Below, piece after piece: positions 41,641 through 51,145 of a stretch of 64,000 bases of DNA; within the stretch, counting starts at the first letter, position 1, and every line of letters begins with the position of its first letter. The stretch covers positions 2,188,501 to 2,252,500 of the forward strand of contig JAFFSR010000362.1 of the NCBI GenBank assembly GCA_017163975.1. Direction: 5' to 3'. Made by a program: the position numbers and the translations under genes. Below the pieces are notes generated by a model. It was not told the origin of the DNA, did no database searches, and saw only the letters and a program-made list of their open reading frames with translations. Source of the DNA: Anastatus disparis. Its lineage: Eukaryota; Arthropoda; Insecta; Hymenoptera; Eupelmidae.

Positions 41641-42068
41641 AGATATTTATAGAAAACAGAGGATGCATAGGTAATGAGAGTCATGTTAATAGATAATGTT
41701 TACAGAAAAAAATAGAAGATACATGATCTCTCTCTATCTTCGTTTGCTTGCGCATGCGCATAAACTTTACTGGATTACAAACAGCGATAAACGAATGTAA
41801 ATAATTATATTATTCCGATTGTTGCAGTGAAAAGTATATTTAAACGCTTCATTCTTACATTCTAACTTTCAAGACATAATATTTAGCTGTTTACTTCTAA
41901 TCCTCTATACTATAATTTGAGAAAAACGTGCCTAAACGGAGACAGAAAGAGATTTCATATCTTCCTTCTCCTGGACATTTCACGAACGTGGCCCTCCATG
42001 TATTTCCCACTATATGTATAAGAACTATTTCTTACTCGATCGCAACGCTGGCCTTGCGGTCACTTTTA
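41641..42068. other. Non-genic spacer with NRF-1-like palindrome
   Basis: The 12-mer TGCGCATGCGCA at 41749-41760 equals the NRF-1/Ewg-type binding palindrome. No gene follows it closely, so it may be coincidence. No other feature is seen. Confidence 0.35.
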
Positions 42069-42283
42069 AAAGTCTAGGTTGCCTGTTTCCGTTATAACTA
42101 AAGTTGGCATTCACAGACCCAACTCAAGCGATGGTGCTACTTGAGTATCAATGTTACTCAAGTAATATTGATACTTGTAACTAAACTACAATTCATAAAT
42201 GTTACTCGAGTAACATTGATACTCAAATAACATAGTTGCTTGTGTTGGGTCTATGAATTCCAACTTAAGACCCTAGACTTTCT
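42069..42283. repeat. 215-bp palindrome with TTACTCAAGTA units
   Basis: AAAGTCTAGG on the left mirrors CCCTAGACTTT on the right. Further in, AAGTTGGCATTCACAGACCC mirrors GGGTCTATGAATTCCAACTT. The centre holds repeated TGTTACTC(A/G)AGTAA units. It is MITE-like. Confidence 0.7.
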
Positions 42284-42835
42284 CTCTAGCAGAAGCAGTG
42301 TTTAGTGTGTATGGTTGAACCATAAAGTAAATATGTAAAATTAACTGTCTTGATAACTTGAAATACAGTAGTTTGTTTTATCAGAGAATAGAAAAATAGA
42401 AATACTTCACTAAACATTTCATTATGACATAAAAGTAAATATTGTTTTTATGAATTAATGATTTTTCAAGTTTATATATGTTCAGAAATAAGTTTCAAGT
42501 AATTGCCTATGTGTTAGATATAAGTTTGATAATCTTTTGTGTCATATGCGCTCCAGTATTTTATTGTTTTATTTTAAAAGTACAAAAAGACTATAATTAT
42601 TAGTTCGCTTTTTATTTATATTATATTTTGATAATGTAATTTAGATAGACATGATTTCAATCCATGTACTACTGTATTTACATTTATAAATTAATTTAAC
42701 TTTGTCATATCAAACTTAGTGTCACTTTATAAGATATATGATTATAATATATATCAGCAATCTTGTCTGGTCTCTAGAAAAGAATAAAATGATATGTTTG
42801 GCGGTACTTAATATAGTATTCATCTAACCAGCAGA
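42284..42835. other. Non-genic AT-rich spacer
   Basis: No gene or clear repeat is seen. Confidence 0.4.
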
Positions 42836-43219
42836 GATTTTAATATAATTTAATAAAAGTAGTTTCTTATACGTATGAAATATAATATTTAATATTATTA
42901 AGCACTTTGAGAAATAAAAATTCAATTAAATTGTGAACTTACCCAAGCGTCGACAATGCAATTGCTAATAAAATTATCTAATAATTTGATTAATGTTTTA
43001 ATATTATTGAATAAAATCATTCAAATTATAATGAATGATTTTATTCAATAATATTAAAACATTAATAAAATTATTAGATAATTTTATAAGCAATTGCATT
43101 GTCGACGCTTGGGTAAGTTCACAATTTTATTGAATTTTTATTTCTCAAAGTGCTTAATAATATTAAATATTATATTTCATACGTATAAGAAACTATTTGT
43201 ATTAAATTATATTAAAATC
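42836..43219. repeat. Near-perfect palindrome, arms about 180 bp
   Basis: The left arm (AATATAATTTAATAAAAGTA...) is mirrored to the right end, with the centre near 43025. GAACTTACCCAAGCGTCGAC in the left arm has its exact inverse in the right arm. Its inner sequence resembles that of the palindrome at 43583-43880, so the two are distant relatives. Confidence 0.85.
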
Positions 43220-43364
43220 AAAGCTAATTAAAGTGCTTTGAGTAAATATAATATATGCAACATATAAAGATTTTGATGTTAGTGCTTTAAAATCAATAAA
43301 ACTAAAAAAATATATGATGCCTTAGATTTCATGAAGAACTTATCGTTAGACTCTAAGACCTTAA

Positions 43365-43580
43365 GGTCTAATGTTGACTTGTTTTTGAATTATAACATAC
43401 ATGTTTTCTGAAATTTTCTCCTTTTGTTGTACTGCAACATCAAACTTTTTATTTTAAATGTTTTATATTGATTCAAAGCAAATAATTTTGCTTTGATTTA
43501 CTTGAAATCATCTGAAATTGTTAATATATAATTATAAAATACAATATTTTATCAAATAAAATACCATTAAAAGTGAAAAT
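43365..43580. repeat. Outer inverted pair, left member
   Basis: Mirrored at 46567-46795 at about 85-90 percent by eye (for example AAGCAAATAATTTTGCTTTG and its inverse). Together they enclose the palindromes at 43583-43880 and 43884-46566, so they are the split arms of an older palindrome into whose centre the others inserted. Confidence 0.75.
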
Positions 43581-43582
43581 TT

Positions 43583-43880
43583 AATTAAATTTTCAACTTA
43601 AATCGAAGTTGATGGTTTGATTATTGATGAAATTATCTAGGAACTTGAATGATATTTTTGTATGATTAAATGTTATTACTCACTTTTTTCCTACAATTTT
43701 TCAATGATTTATTACACTATAAATCTTATAAGCCTGATTTATAGTGGAATAAATCATTAAAAAATTATGGAAAAAAAGTGAATGATAATATTTAATTATA
43801 CAAAAATATTATTCAAATTCTTAGATAATTTTATTGATAATGAAACCATCAACTTCGATGTAAGTTAAAAATTTAATTAA
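43583..43880. repeat. Palindrome, about 300 bp
   Basis: AATTTAATTAAATTTTCAAC on the left and GTTAAAAATTTAATTAAATT on the right are mirror ends. CATCAACTTCGAT and its inverse and the TAGATAATTTTATTGAT type arms pair around about 43735. Confidence 0.75.
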
Positions 43881-43883
43881 ATT

Positions 43884-46566
43884 CCCTACTAAAAAATGTC
43901 AGGTGAAAAATCACCTGATTTTTCACTTGATTTCTCACCTGATTTCTCATGCCAAAATCTCATGTGACTATGAGCGTAAAAAAACTAAGTTCCAAACCTA
44001 TCGAAAAATTCTAAGTTTTTATCACGGAAAACAACATTGAGAAGTATGATTCTTTTTTCATTTTTCATAATTTGAAATTGATTTTTTATACGTAGAATTT
44101 CAATTTTTTAATTTCATTTTTCTGGTCATAGAAATAAATTTCAAACCACTCTAAAAATTATAAGTCCCGATCTTATAATTTTTAACACAAGCCTCTTTTA
44201 TTTACGTGAGAGAGAGAGAAAGAGAGAGAAAAACATCAAAAACACATGCACAAGAAGCCTCTTTTATTCTTTTATACACTATGAGTTGAATTAAAATGGA
44301 AAAAAAGTGTGTACATACTTTTGATAAAACTACCCTGTTAAAAAAGTCCAGGTGGAATTCCACGTGGATTTTAAGTCTGATTTACTTGGATTTTTAGGGT
44401 GATTTACTTGGATTTTCAGGGTGAAAATCAGGGTGGAATTCCAGGTAGATTTTCAGGGTGAAAATCAGGTTGGAATTTTAAGGGGATTTTCAGTCTGAAT
44501 TACTTGGATTTTCATAGTGAAATACCACTCTGATTTTGAGTCTAAAAATACACTCTGATTTTCATAGTGAAAATCCACTCTGATTTTCAGTCTGAAAATC
44601 CACTCTGATGTTCATAGTGAAAATCCACTCTGATTTTCAGTCTGAAAATCCACCCTGATTGTGGATATTTTTAAGCAATCAAAAAAATATTTTTATAAAA
44701 TTAAATTTATTTATGTTTTTCATTGCAACCACAAAAATATCTCTGTTCACTTAATAGAATAGAACGTGAGAAAGTAGGGCGAATGATCGTCGTTTTAGAC
44801 AAAATTAAACTGTTAGTTTATAAGCTCTAAAGTCTTTTATTCTTTTCGTGCGCGTTCGCTTGCCATAAGAAAGTCAATAGGTAGAAAGCGGAGCATCCCC
44901 CTAACGGTTAATCATCAGTACTATTATATACATGTGTATATTCATATTCAATAACTAACCACTAGGGGGCTACCACGCTTTTTATGTATTGACTTTCTTA
45001 TGGCAAGTCAACGCGCATGAAAAGAATAAAAGACTTTAGAGCTTATAAACTAACAGTTTAATTTTGTCTAAAACGACGATCATTCGGCCTACTTTCTCAC
45101 GTTCTATTCTATTAAGTGAGCAGAGATATTTTTGTGGTTGCAATGAAAAACATAAATAAATTTAATTTGATAAAAATATTTTTTTGAATGCTTAAATATA
45201 TCCACAATCAGGGTGGATTTTCAGACTGAAAATAAGAGTGGATTTTCACTATGAAAATCAGGGTGGATTTTCAGACTGAAAATCAGAGTGGATTTTCACT
45301 ATGAAAATCAGGGTGGATTTTCAGACTGAAAATCAAAGTGGATTTTCACTATGAAAATCTGAGTGGATTTTCACTATGAAAATCAGAGTGGATTTTCACT
45401 ATGAAAATCAGAGTGGATTTTCAGACTCAAAATCAGAGTGGATTTTCACTATGAAAATCCAAGTAATTCAGACTGAAAATCCCCTTAAAATTCCAACCTG
45501 ATTTTCACCCTGAAAATCTACCTGGAATTCCACCCTGATTTTCACCCTGAAAATCCAAGTAAATCACCCTGAAAATCCAAGTAAATCAGACTGAAAATCC
45601 ACGTGGAATTCCACGTGGATTTTCCACGTGGAAATCCACCTGGACTTTTTTAACAGGGTATACTATTTATAAGTTAAGATTTTAAAGTTTTTACTTTCGT
45701 GACCATGTGCGTTCGTTGTTCCTTTACACTAGAAAAAGCAACACATTTAGTAAAATGTTCCTGAGCATTGTCTCAATATAATACATCTCTCATCGTACTT
45801 TTTAAAATACAATTCGCTCAAATTTATATAAACGTAACGTGCACAGTATCGCTTGTCTTTTCTTTCTTGTTATGAGAGAAACATAGACAGAATACAATAG
45901 TTCATAAATACGAGCGTATATTTCTTTTAGCAATAGTTTGCGTTAGGCCAAGTCTGTTGTCGAGAGATATTTTCGCTTGAGGCACGAGAGGTGCCGACAG
46001 GAGGCGCATGAGTCGTTTCAGCTATAGCTAAATGTGTTGCTTTTTCTAGTGTAAAGGAACAACGGACGCACGTGGTTACGATAGTAAAAACTTTAAAATC
46101 TTAACTTATAAATAGTGTAGTTTTATCAATAGTATGTACACACTTTTTTTCCATTTTAATTCAACTCATAAATAGTGTATAAAAGAATAAAAGAGGCTTC
46201 TTGTGCATGTGTTTTTGATGTTTTTCTCTCTTTCTCTCTCTCACGTAAATAAAAGAGGCTTGTGTTAAAAATTATAAGATCGGGACTTATAATTTTTAGA
46301 GTGGTTTGAAATTTATTTCTATGACCAGAAAAATGAAATTAAAAAATTGAAATTCTACGTATAAAAAATCAATTTCAAATTATGAAAAATGAAAAAAGAA
46401 TCATACTTCTCAATGTTGTTTTCCGTGATAAAAACTTAGAATTTTTCGATAGGTTTGGAACTTAGTCTTTTTACGCTAATAGTCACATGAGATTTTGGCA
46501 TGAGAAATCAGGTGAGAAATCAAGTGAAAAATCAGGTGATTTTTCACCTGACATTTTTTAGTAGGG
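43884..46566. mobile_element. Palindromic element with CCCTACTAAAAAATGTCAGG termini
   Basis: The ends CCCTACTAAAAAATGTCAGG (43884) and its inverse (46566) are flanked by TT on both sides. Just inside, short units of the type GTGAAAAATCACCTGATTTC are iterated. The left arm is 43884-44332 plus 45661-about 45895; the right arm is about 45905-46566. The centre is near 45900. Between the two parts of the left arm lies the element at 44333-45658. Without it the element is about 1.36 kb. It is non-coding. Confidence 0.8.
44333..45658. mobile_element. 1.3-kb palindromic element with CCCTGTTAAAAAAGTCCAGG termini, TA duplication
   Basis: The ends are exact inverses and TA flanks both (44331-44332 and 45659-45660). 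Subterminal arrays are made of a 25-bp imperfectly palindromic unit (GGATTTTCAGACTGAAAATC plus AGAGT) in two alternating versions. The centre (about 44700-45190) is itself an inverted repeat, with CTTGCCATAAGAAAGTCAAT and its inverse around 44930. It is inserted in the left arm of the 43884-46566 element, whose terminus it resembles. It is non-coding. Confidence 0.88.
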
Positions 46567-46795
46567 TTTTTACCTTTAATGGTATTTTATTTAATAAAAT
46601 ATTTTATTTTATAATTATATATCAACGATTTTAGCTGATTTCAAGTAAAGTAAAGCAAAATTATTTGCTTTGAATAAATATAAAATATTTAAAATAAAAA
46701 GTTTGATGTTGCAGTAAAACGAAAGGAGAAAATTTCAGAAGACATGTTATATTTACAAAACAAGTCAGCATTAGGCCTCAAGGTTCTGGATTTTT
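46567..46795. repeat. Outer inverted pair, right member
   Basis: Mirror of 43365-43580. Similarity fades after GTCAGCATTAGGCCTCAAGG. Confidence 0.7.
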
Positions 46796-47353
46796 CTTAG
46801 ATATATCGAACAGAAACTAACCACGAAATTTCATTAAAATCTGATATCCGGAGCTATCTATCTACTAATTTTAATAAATGTTTTCTTAATCAATGTTTCT
46901 GGTCTAACTTATAAATTTAAAAACTCAGAATGAGAAAATTTATTTCTTGAACATTATCTTATGTACGGATATTTCATAAATATTTAATTCAAATTACGCT
47001 TTGAATTGAGATTGTGTTTATTATCAATCAAGTAGCATTTTTTATTAAAAATCTAATATTCTCATGGATATAAAGGATACAATATAATTACACAAGACAA
47101 TCATGAAAAACAAAACTTAAATTTTATTATTTTGTCTTAAAACAAACTTGACCAAATTTTTTTTGAAAAATATTTGTTGTATCTGCTAAATTTAGAACTA
47201 AATTTCTAGCCACACGAGTTTTTTTATAACAATTTTCTTTTAACGCTTAATTATTTTAACGACGTGATTGTTTGTTTCACAGGCTGTCCATTATAGGTGA
47301 CATCAACCAATTGTAAACTTATAAGATTTTGACAGTTTTCATTAGAGAGAAAA
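46796..47353. other. Upstream region of the split pseudogene
   Basis: AT-rich DNA directly before the ATG at 47354. No promoter element can be defended, and no gene is seen. Confidence 0.4.
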
Positions 47354-47816
47354 ATGGCGTCTGATCAACAGAATTTAGAGTTATCTGATATAACAAATAA
47401 CTTGATTTCTGAATTCGATGACAGATATTTACCATCTAATTTAGTTGTTCTTAAAAGACTACTGTACAAGACTCAAATTGAAAAATCCAAATTAGCTGAT
47501 GCTGTTCGGATTGTAATCAAGGAAATTTTAGGTACATGGGAAGAATCATCCATAAAAGTAAAGAGAATCGATCATTGCATCGAAAAATTAAAAAATCTAT
47601 ACCAGTCTTATACACAAGTAAGAAAATTTCAGAATAAGCCGAGTGCAAAAGTCACTGAATTTCTTGAAAAAATGGCTGATGTATTTGATATTTCCCAAGA
47701 TATTTCAATGACACTATTGGGTTCAATGAACGAATCAGTAAAAAAAGTTTTTCTGTCGAAACCAATTGATATCATAAAAATCAAATTACCTTTAATAGAA
47801 TCTGAAAACATTTCAG
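47354..47816 (+). pseudogene. Exon 1 of a transposase-like gene
   Basis: ATG start and 154 codons plus one base, ending at a donor TTTCAG/GTAATA. The product starts MASDQQNLELSD and continues with LPSNLVVLKRLLYKTQ, RIDHCIEKLKNLYQSY and KVTEFLEKMADVFDIS. This helical N-terminal region is typical of a repetitive arthropod protein type (LP-L-VL, DKL--L, F---LD-LFDI pattern). Exon 2 follows after an 80-base intron in matching phase. The rest of the gene lies beyond 54036, separated by a MITE half copy and a copia element. Read as an unspliced frame it runs to 47869, but the last residues are intron. Confidence 0.65.
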
Positions 47817-47896
47817 GTAATAATGCATTTATAATATGTAAAAATTTGATTTGTAACAATTGTAGTTAGTTTTCCTATGATTAAATTTAATTACAG

Positions 47897-47980
47897 ATGA
47901 AAACATTTTGACCCCAGAAAATATTGAACAATTGCTACAACCTTCAACTTCGAAAATCGTGGATCCGGAAATAGAACTCT
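47897..47980 (+). pseudogene. Exon 2 of the same transposase-like gene (cut short)
   Basis: Begins after the acceptor TTAATTACAG (47887-47896). The spliced frame reads DENILTPENIEQLLQPSTSK and on to ELC, then runs into the MITE half copy, where a TAG follows within a few codons. The natural exon end is lost. Confidence 0.55.
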
Positions 47981-48145
47981 GTCAAACAAAGCGGTAGAAT
48001 TTTTTTTTCTTGTGCATAGATGTTCATAATAATAATATCTATTGCGCTTAACCTTTAATTTGAAGATACACCGATTAATACTTGAGTAAATAACAAACAA
48101 TTCAATTGTTACTCGGTCGGTATCAGGATCTACTCCGGTCTGCCG
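47981..48145. mobile_element. Half copy of the TTAA MITE
   Basis: Inverse match to the first half of the MITE at 26481-26863, ending CTCCGGTCTGCCG next to TTAA (48146-48149). The other half and the second TTAA are missing; the break abuts exon 2 directly, so a deletion took the rest together with some flank. Confidence 0.75.
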
Positions 48146-48149
48146 TTAA

Positions 48150-48194
48150 GCAATAATTTTTATTTTGGTTTTTTTAAAATCATCGATTGGTGAC
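48150..48194. repeat. Left remnant of a palindrome split by copia
   Basis: AAAATCATCGATTGG and its neighbours are mirrored at about 53830-53860 (AATCGATGATTCC). The last five bases (48190-48194, GTGAC) are the copia target duplication. Confidence 0.6.
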
Positions 48195-48533
48195 TGTTGG
48201 GAATAGAGGTTTTGTGTTCCGGGATCGGAAAGAAAAACACTTTTTTTATAATATTAAACTGGTTGATATATATTCTAATTATCTTTAAGTACAGTAATTA
48301 TCAATCTAGTACGTTACAAATGGCTGAGCTTTACTTTACATGTGCTATTGTAAAGAGCTTGTCTTTATCGCTACATGGCGCTCGCTAGACTCTGTTCAAC
48401 AGACTGCTTGAGCTCGACTAGAGCCTCTTTTTCTCAGCTGATTTGCTGATTCATATGTATGGTCGAGTACGCATTTACCGACAGAAGGTGATACGCTTAC
48501 AGATATAAGACGCAACATTTACATATTACAACA
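48195..48533 (-). repeat. Copia 3' LTR (element orientation)
   Basis: 339 bp, same length as its partner. Four visible substitutions, including GGAAAGAAAAAC versus GGAAAGGAAAAC. The polypurine tract lies immediately at 48534-48542. Confidence 0.92.
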
Positions 48534-48597
48534 CGCCTCCTTAAATTTGCGGCTTTTATTTCTTTTATTTTATATTCAATTTCGCTTTTACATGTTT

Positions 48598-49053
48598 TTA
48601 AATTAATCTTAATTCTTTTCTGTTTTTAATAAATTTTTCTTTACATAGATCTTTGGTTAATATATCAGCTATATTTTTATCAGTTTCAATTTTTAAAATA
48701 TCTATTACACCATTTTCATAATTTTCATTAATATAATGATATTGCACTTCAATGTGCTTTGAATTTTTTGTTAGATTACCAAATTTACCTATAGCTATCG
48801 CACCAGAATTATCTTCATAAATTTTAATTGGTCTATCTATATTAAATTTAAATGCATCATTTAACAAATCTTTTATAAATAATATTTCTGTCACTGCTTC
48901 TGACATAGCAATATATTCAGCGAAAGTAGAATTTTTTGTAGCAGTTTTCTGTTTATGTGTTTTCCAATAAACTACATTACCATATACTCTAATTACGAAT
49001 CCTGTTGTGGATTTTCTATCAATATGATCACCTGCGTAATCTGAATCGACCAT
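48598..49053 (-). CDS. Copia RNase H
   Basis: 151 codons: MVDSDYAGDHIDRKSTTGF, YWKTHKQKTATKNSTFAEY, IYEDNSGAIAI and KHIEVQYHYI, then ADILTK near the end. These are the RNase H active-site segments typical of copia (Asp in DSDYAGD, Glu in AEY, Asp in EDN). It is out of frame with the preceding integrase-RT frame; a one-base slip near the A-rich site at about 49083 separates them. It degrades template RNA during reverse transcription. Natural stop at 48598, close to the polypurine tract. Confidence 0.92.
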   Translation of the reverse strand: MVDSDYAGDHIDRKSTTGFVIRVYGNVVYWKTHKQKTATKNSTFAEYIAMSEAVTEILFIKDLLNDAFKFNIDRPIKIYEDNSGAIAIGKFGNLTKNSKHIEVQYHYINENYENGVIDILKIETDKNIADILTKDLCKEKFIKNRKELRLI

Positions 49054-49078
49054 ACAATCTAATTTTTCTTTCTTTACA

Positions 49079-51139
49079 TTATTTGTAATACGTTAATTTT
49101 AAATCTTTCGTTTTATATAAATATTTCAGTATTCTTAAAGCATACTTAAAATGTGTTTCGTTGTAGCAACTTTGATATCTACTTAAATAATTAACACTAT
49201 ATGATATATCAGGTCTTGTCCCTGTACTAATGTATAAAAGTTCGCCTATTAAATTTCTATAACTAATTCTTTCATCTGTTTCAGTTGCTTGTTCAAGTTT
49301 TAAACTTGTCTCTATCGGAGTTTCATAGAGCTTTGCATTTTCTAAATGATATTTCACAGCCAATGATTCAATATATTTTTGTTGACTTAAAGTCATTACA
49401 CCTTTTTCTTTATCATGATTAATATCAATTCCAATATATCCTGTTATTTTACCTAAATCTTTCATTGCAAATCTTTGCATTAATTTTGTTTTTATATCCT
49501 TGATCTTATTTTTATCTTTGCAGCAAATTAAAATATCATCTACAAATACCAACATATATATAGGATCATTGCATGTGTTATTTACATATAAACAATAGTC
49601 ATGATTGCTTCTAACAAAATTTAATTTTTCAACATAGTTATTAAATGTTTCATACCATGCTCGTGGACTTTCTCTAAGACCATAGAGTGCCTTTTGGAGT
49701 TTACATACTTTATTTTCTCCAGTTTCATAACCTTTTGGTTCATAAATATAAACTTCTGATTTTACTGTACCATTGAGAAATGCTGTCTCAACGTCCATTT
49801 GTTCTATATCTAAATTATTTTCACAACAATAGCTTAACAAAATTTTTAAAGTTTGCATTTTTCCTACTGGAGAGTATACATTTTCTAAATATTCTTTTTG
49901 CTGAAAGCCTTTTACTACCAATCTAGCTTTATAAGAATTATCTCCTTTTCTTTTAAATATCCATTTAACATCAATTATTTTCTTATCTTTAGGTTTATCT
50001 ACAATAATCCATGTTTTATTTTTATTTAAACTATTCATTTCAGAATCCATAGCTTTTTGCCATTCTTTACTTTCTGTGGAGTTTATCGCCTCCTCGAATG
50101 TATTCGGTACATTAGCGTTTACATAATTTACATATATATAATGTGTTGTTGGGTTACCATATCTTTCTATAGGACTTTTCTTTCTTGTTGAGATTCTTTC
50201 AACTTCTAAATTATCTTTTCGTTTTTTAAATCTTTTATTTACATTACCAGAATCATTATTTATTTTACTATTAGAATTTTCACTATCATAATTTTCATTA
50301 TCATTAATTTCATTTTCATTTTCATTTTCAGAATCAATTTTACTTTGACTATTATTATTTTCTAAATTTAATTCAATGTAATTTTCATCATTTTGTTCAG
50401 TACAAATTAATTCTGTATCGTCTTCAACTACTTTAACATGTCTGGCATTTATAATTTTATTATCAATTAAAACTCTATAACCATTGTGTGTATAACCTAC
50501 AAGTATACCTAATTTAGCTTTATCGTCCCATTTACTTTTTCTTAATACTTCTGGTACCCTTACAAAAACTTTGCTTCCATATATTTTCAAATGTTTTACA
50601 TCAGGTTTTGATTTTAAAAGTATTTCGTATGGAGTTTTATTTTCACGTGTGTTGGCTATTGTACGGTTTTTTAAATAAGAAACTGTTTTTATTACTTCTG
50701 GCCAATACCTTATAGGTATCTTGGCTTCTCTTACTAAACATCTGCCTATATCCATAGCTGATCTATTAAATCTTTCCGCTACTCCATTTAATTCATGGAC
50801 GTAGGGTGGACAAGGTAATAATTCAATTCCTTTATATTTAATAAATTTATAAATTTCTTGATTTAAATACTCTTTACCATTATCACATTGTAACTTTTTT
50901 ACTCTTTTATTAAATTGATTTTCAACTAAATTTACGTATTCTATAAAACATCCTGCTGTTTCAGATTTACTTTTAATACAATAAACTCTACTACATTTAC
51001 TATAATCGTCTATAAACGTTAAAAAATATCTTTCTCCACCAAAACCAGCTGTGCTGTGTGGACCATTTAAATCTGTATGAATTAATTCTAAAGTCTCAGT
51101 AGATTTAGTTTTCTTATTTTCAAACGGTACATTAGCCAT
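49079..51139 (-). CDS. Copia integrase and reverse transcriptase
   Basis: 686 codons. Integrase: the first Asp in IHTDLNGPH (about 21), CDNGKEYLN (about 85) and Glu in GVAERFNRS (about 120), the DDE acids, then the GKR-type C-terminal segment and an acidic, Asn-rich linker (about 235-300). RT: WKKAMDSE-type start, MDVETAFLNG (motif A, about 445), ESPRAWYE and FVDDILICC (catalytic DD). It inserts the DNA copy and makes it from RNA. The frame is continuous with Gag-protease except for one TAA at about 51145; the last codons are changed by the slip near 49083. The Met at 51139 is internal to the polyprotein. Confidence 0.95.
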   Translation of the reverse strand: MANVPFENKKTKSTETLELIHTDLNGPHSTAGFGGERYFLTFIDDYSKCSRVYCIKSKSETAGCFIEYVNLVENQFNKRVKKLQCDNGKEYLNQEIYKFIKYKGIELLPCPPYVHELNGVAERFNRSAMDIGRCLVREAKIPIRYWPEVIKTVSYLKNRTIANTRENKTPYEILLKSKPDVKHLKIYGSKVFVRVPEVLRKSKWDDKAKLGILVGYTHNGYRVLIDNKIINARHVKVVEDDTELICTEQNDENYIELNLENNNSQSKIDSENENENEINDNENYDSENSNSKINNDSGNVNKRFKKRKDNLEVERISTRKKSPIERYGNPTTHYIYVNYVNANVPNTFEEAINSTESKEWQKAMDSEMNSLNKNKTWIIVDKPKDKKIIDVKWIFKRKGDNSYKARLVVKGFQQKEYLENVYSPVGKMQTLKILLSYCCENNLDIEQMDVETAFLNGTVKSEVYIYEPKGYETGENKVCKLQKALYGLRESPRAWYETFNNYVEKLNFVRSNHDYCLYVNNTCNDPIYMLVFVDDILICCKDKNKIKDIKTKLMQRFAMKDLGKITGYIGIDINHDKEKGVMTLSQQKYIESLAVKYHLENAKLYETPIETSLKLEQATETDERISYRNLIGELLYISTGTRPDISYSVNYLSRYQSCYNETHFKYALRILKYLYKTKDLKLTYYK

Positions 51140-51145
51140 TTTACT

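Noticed and set aside
41749..41760. NRF-1-like palindrome as a promoter mark
   Set aside because: The 12-mer is exact, but no gene, transcript start or CpG-rich context accompanies it.
44480..45480. CRISPR-like array of short palindromic units
   Set aside because: Units are contiguous without unique spacers, alternate in sequence, and lie inside an inverted-repeat element in eukaryotic DNA.
48197..48388. 63-codon frame, nearly repeated at 53400-53594
   Set aside because: It lies inside the copia LTRs and differs with them; not a gene.
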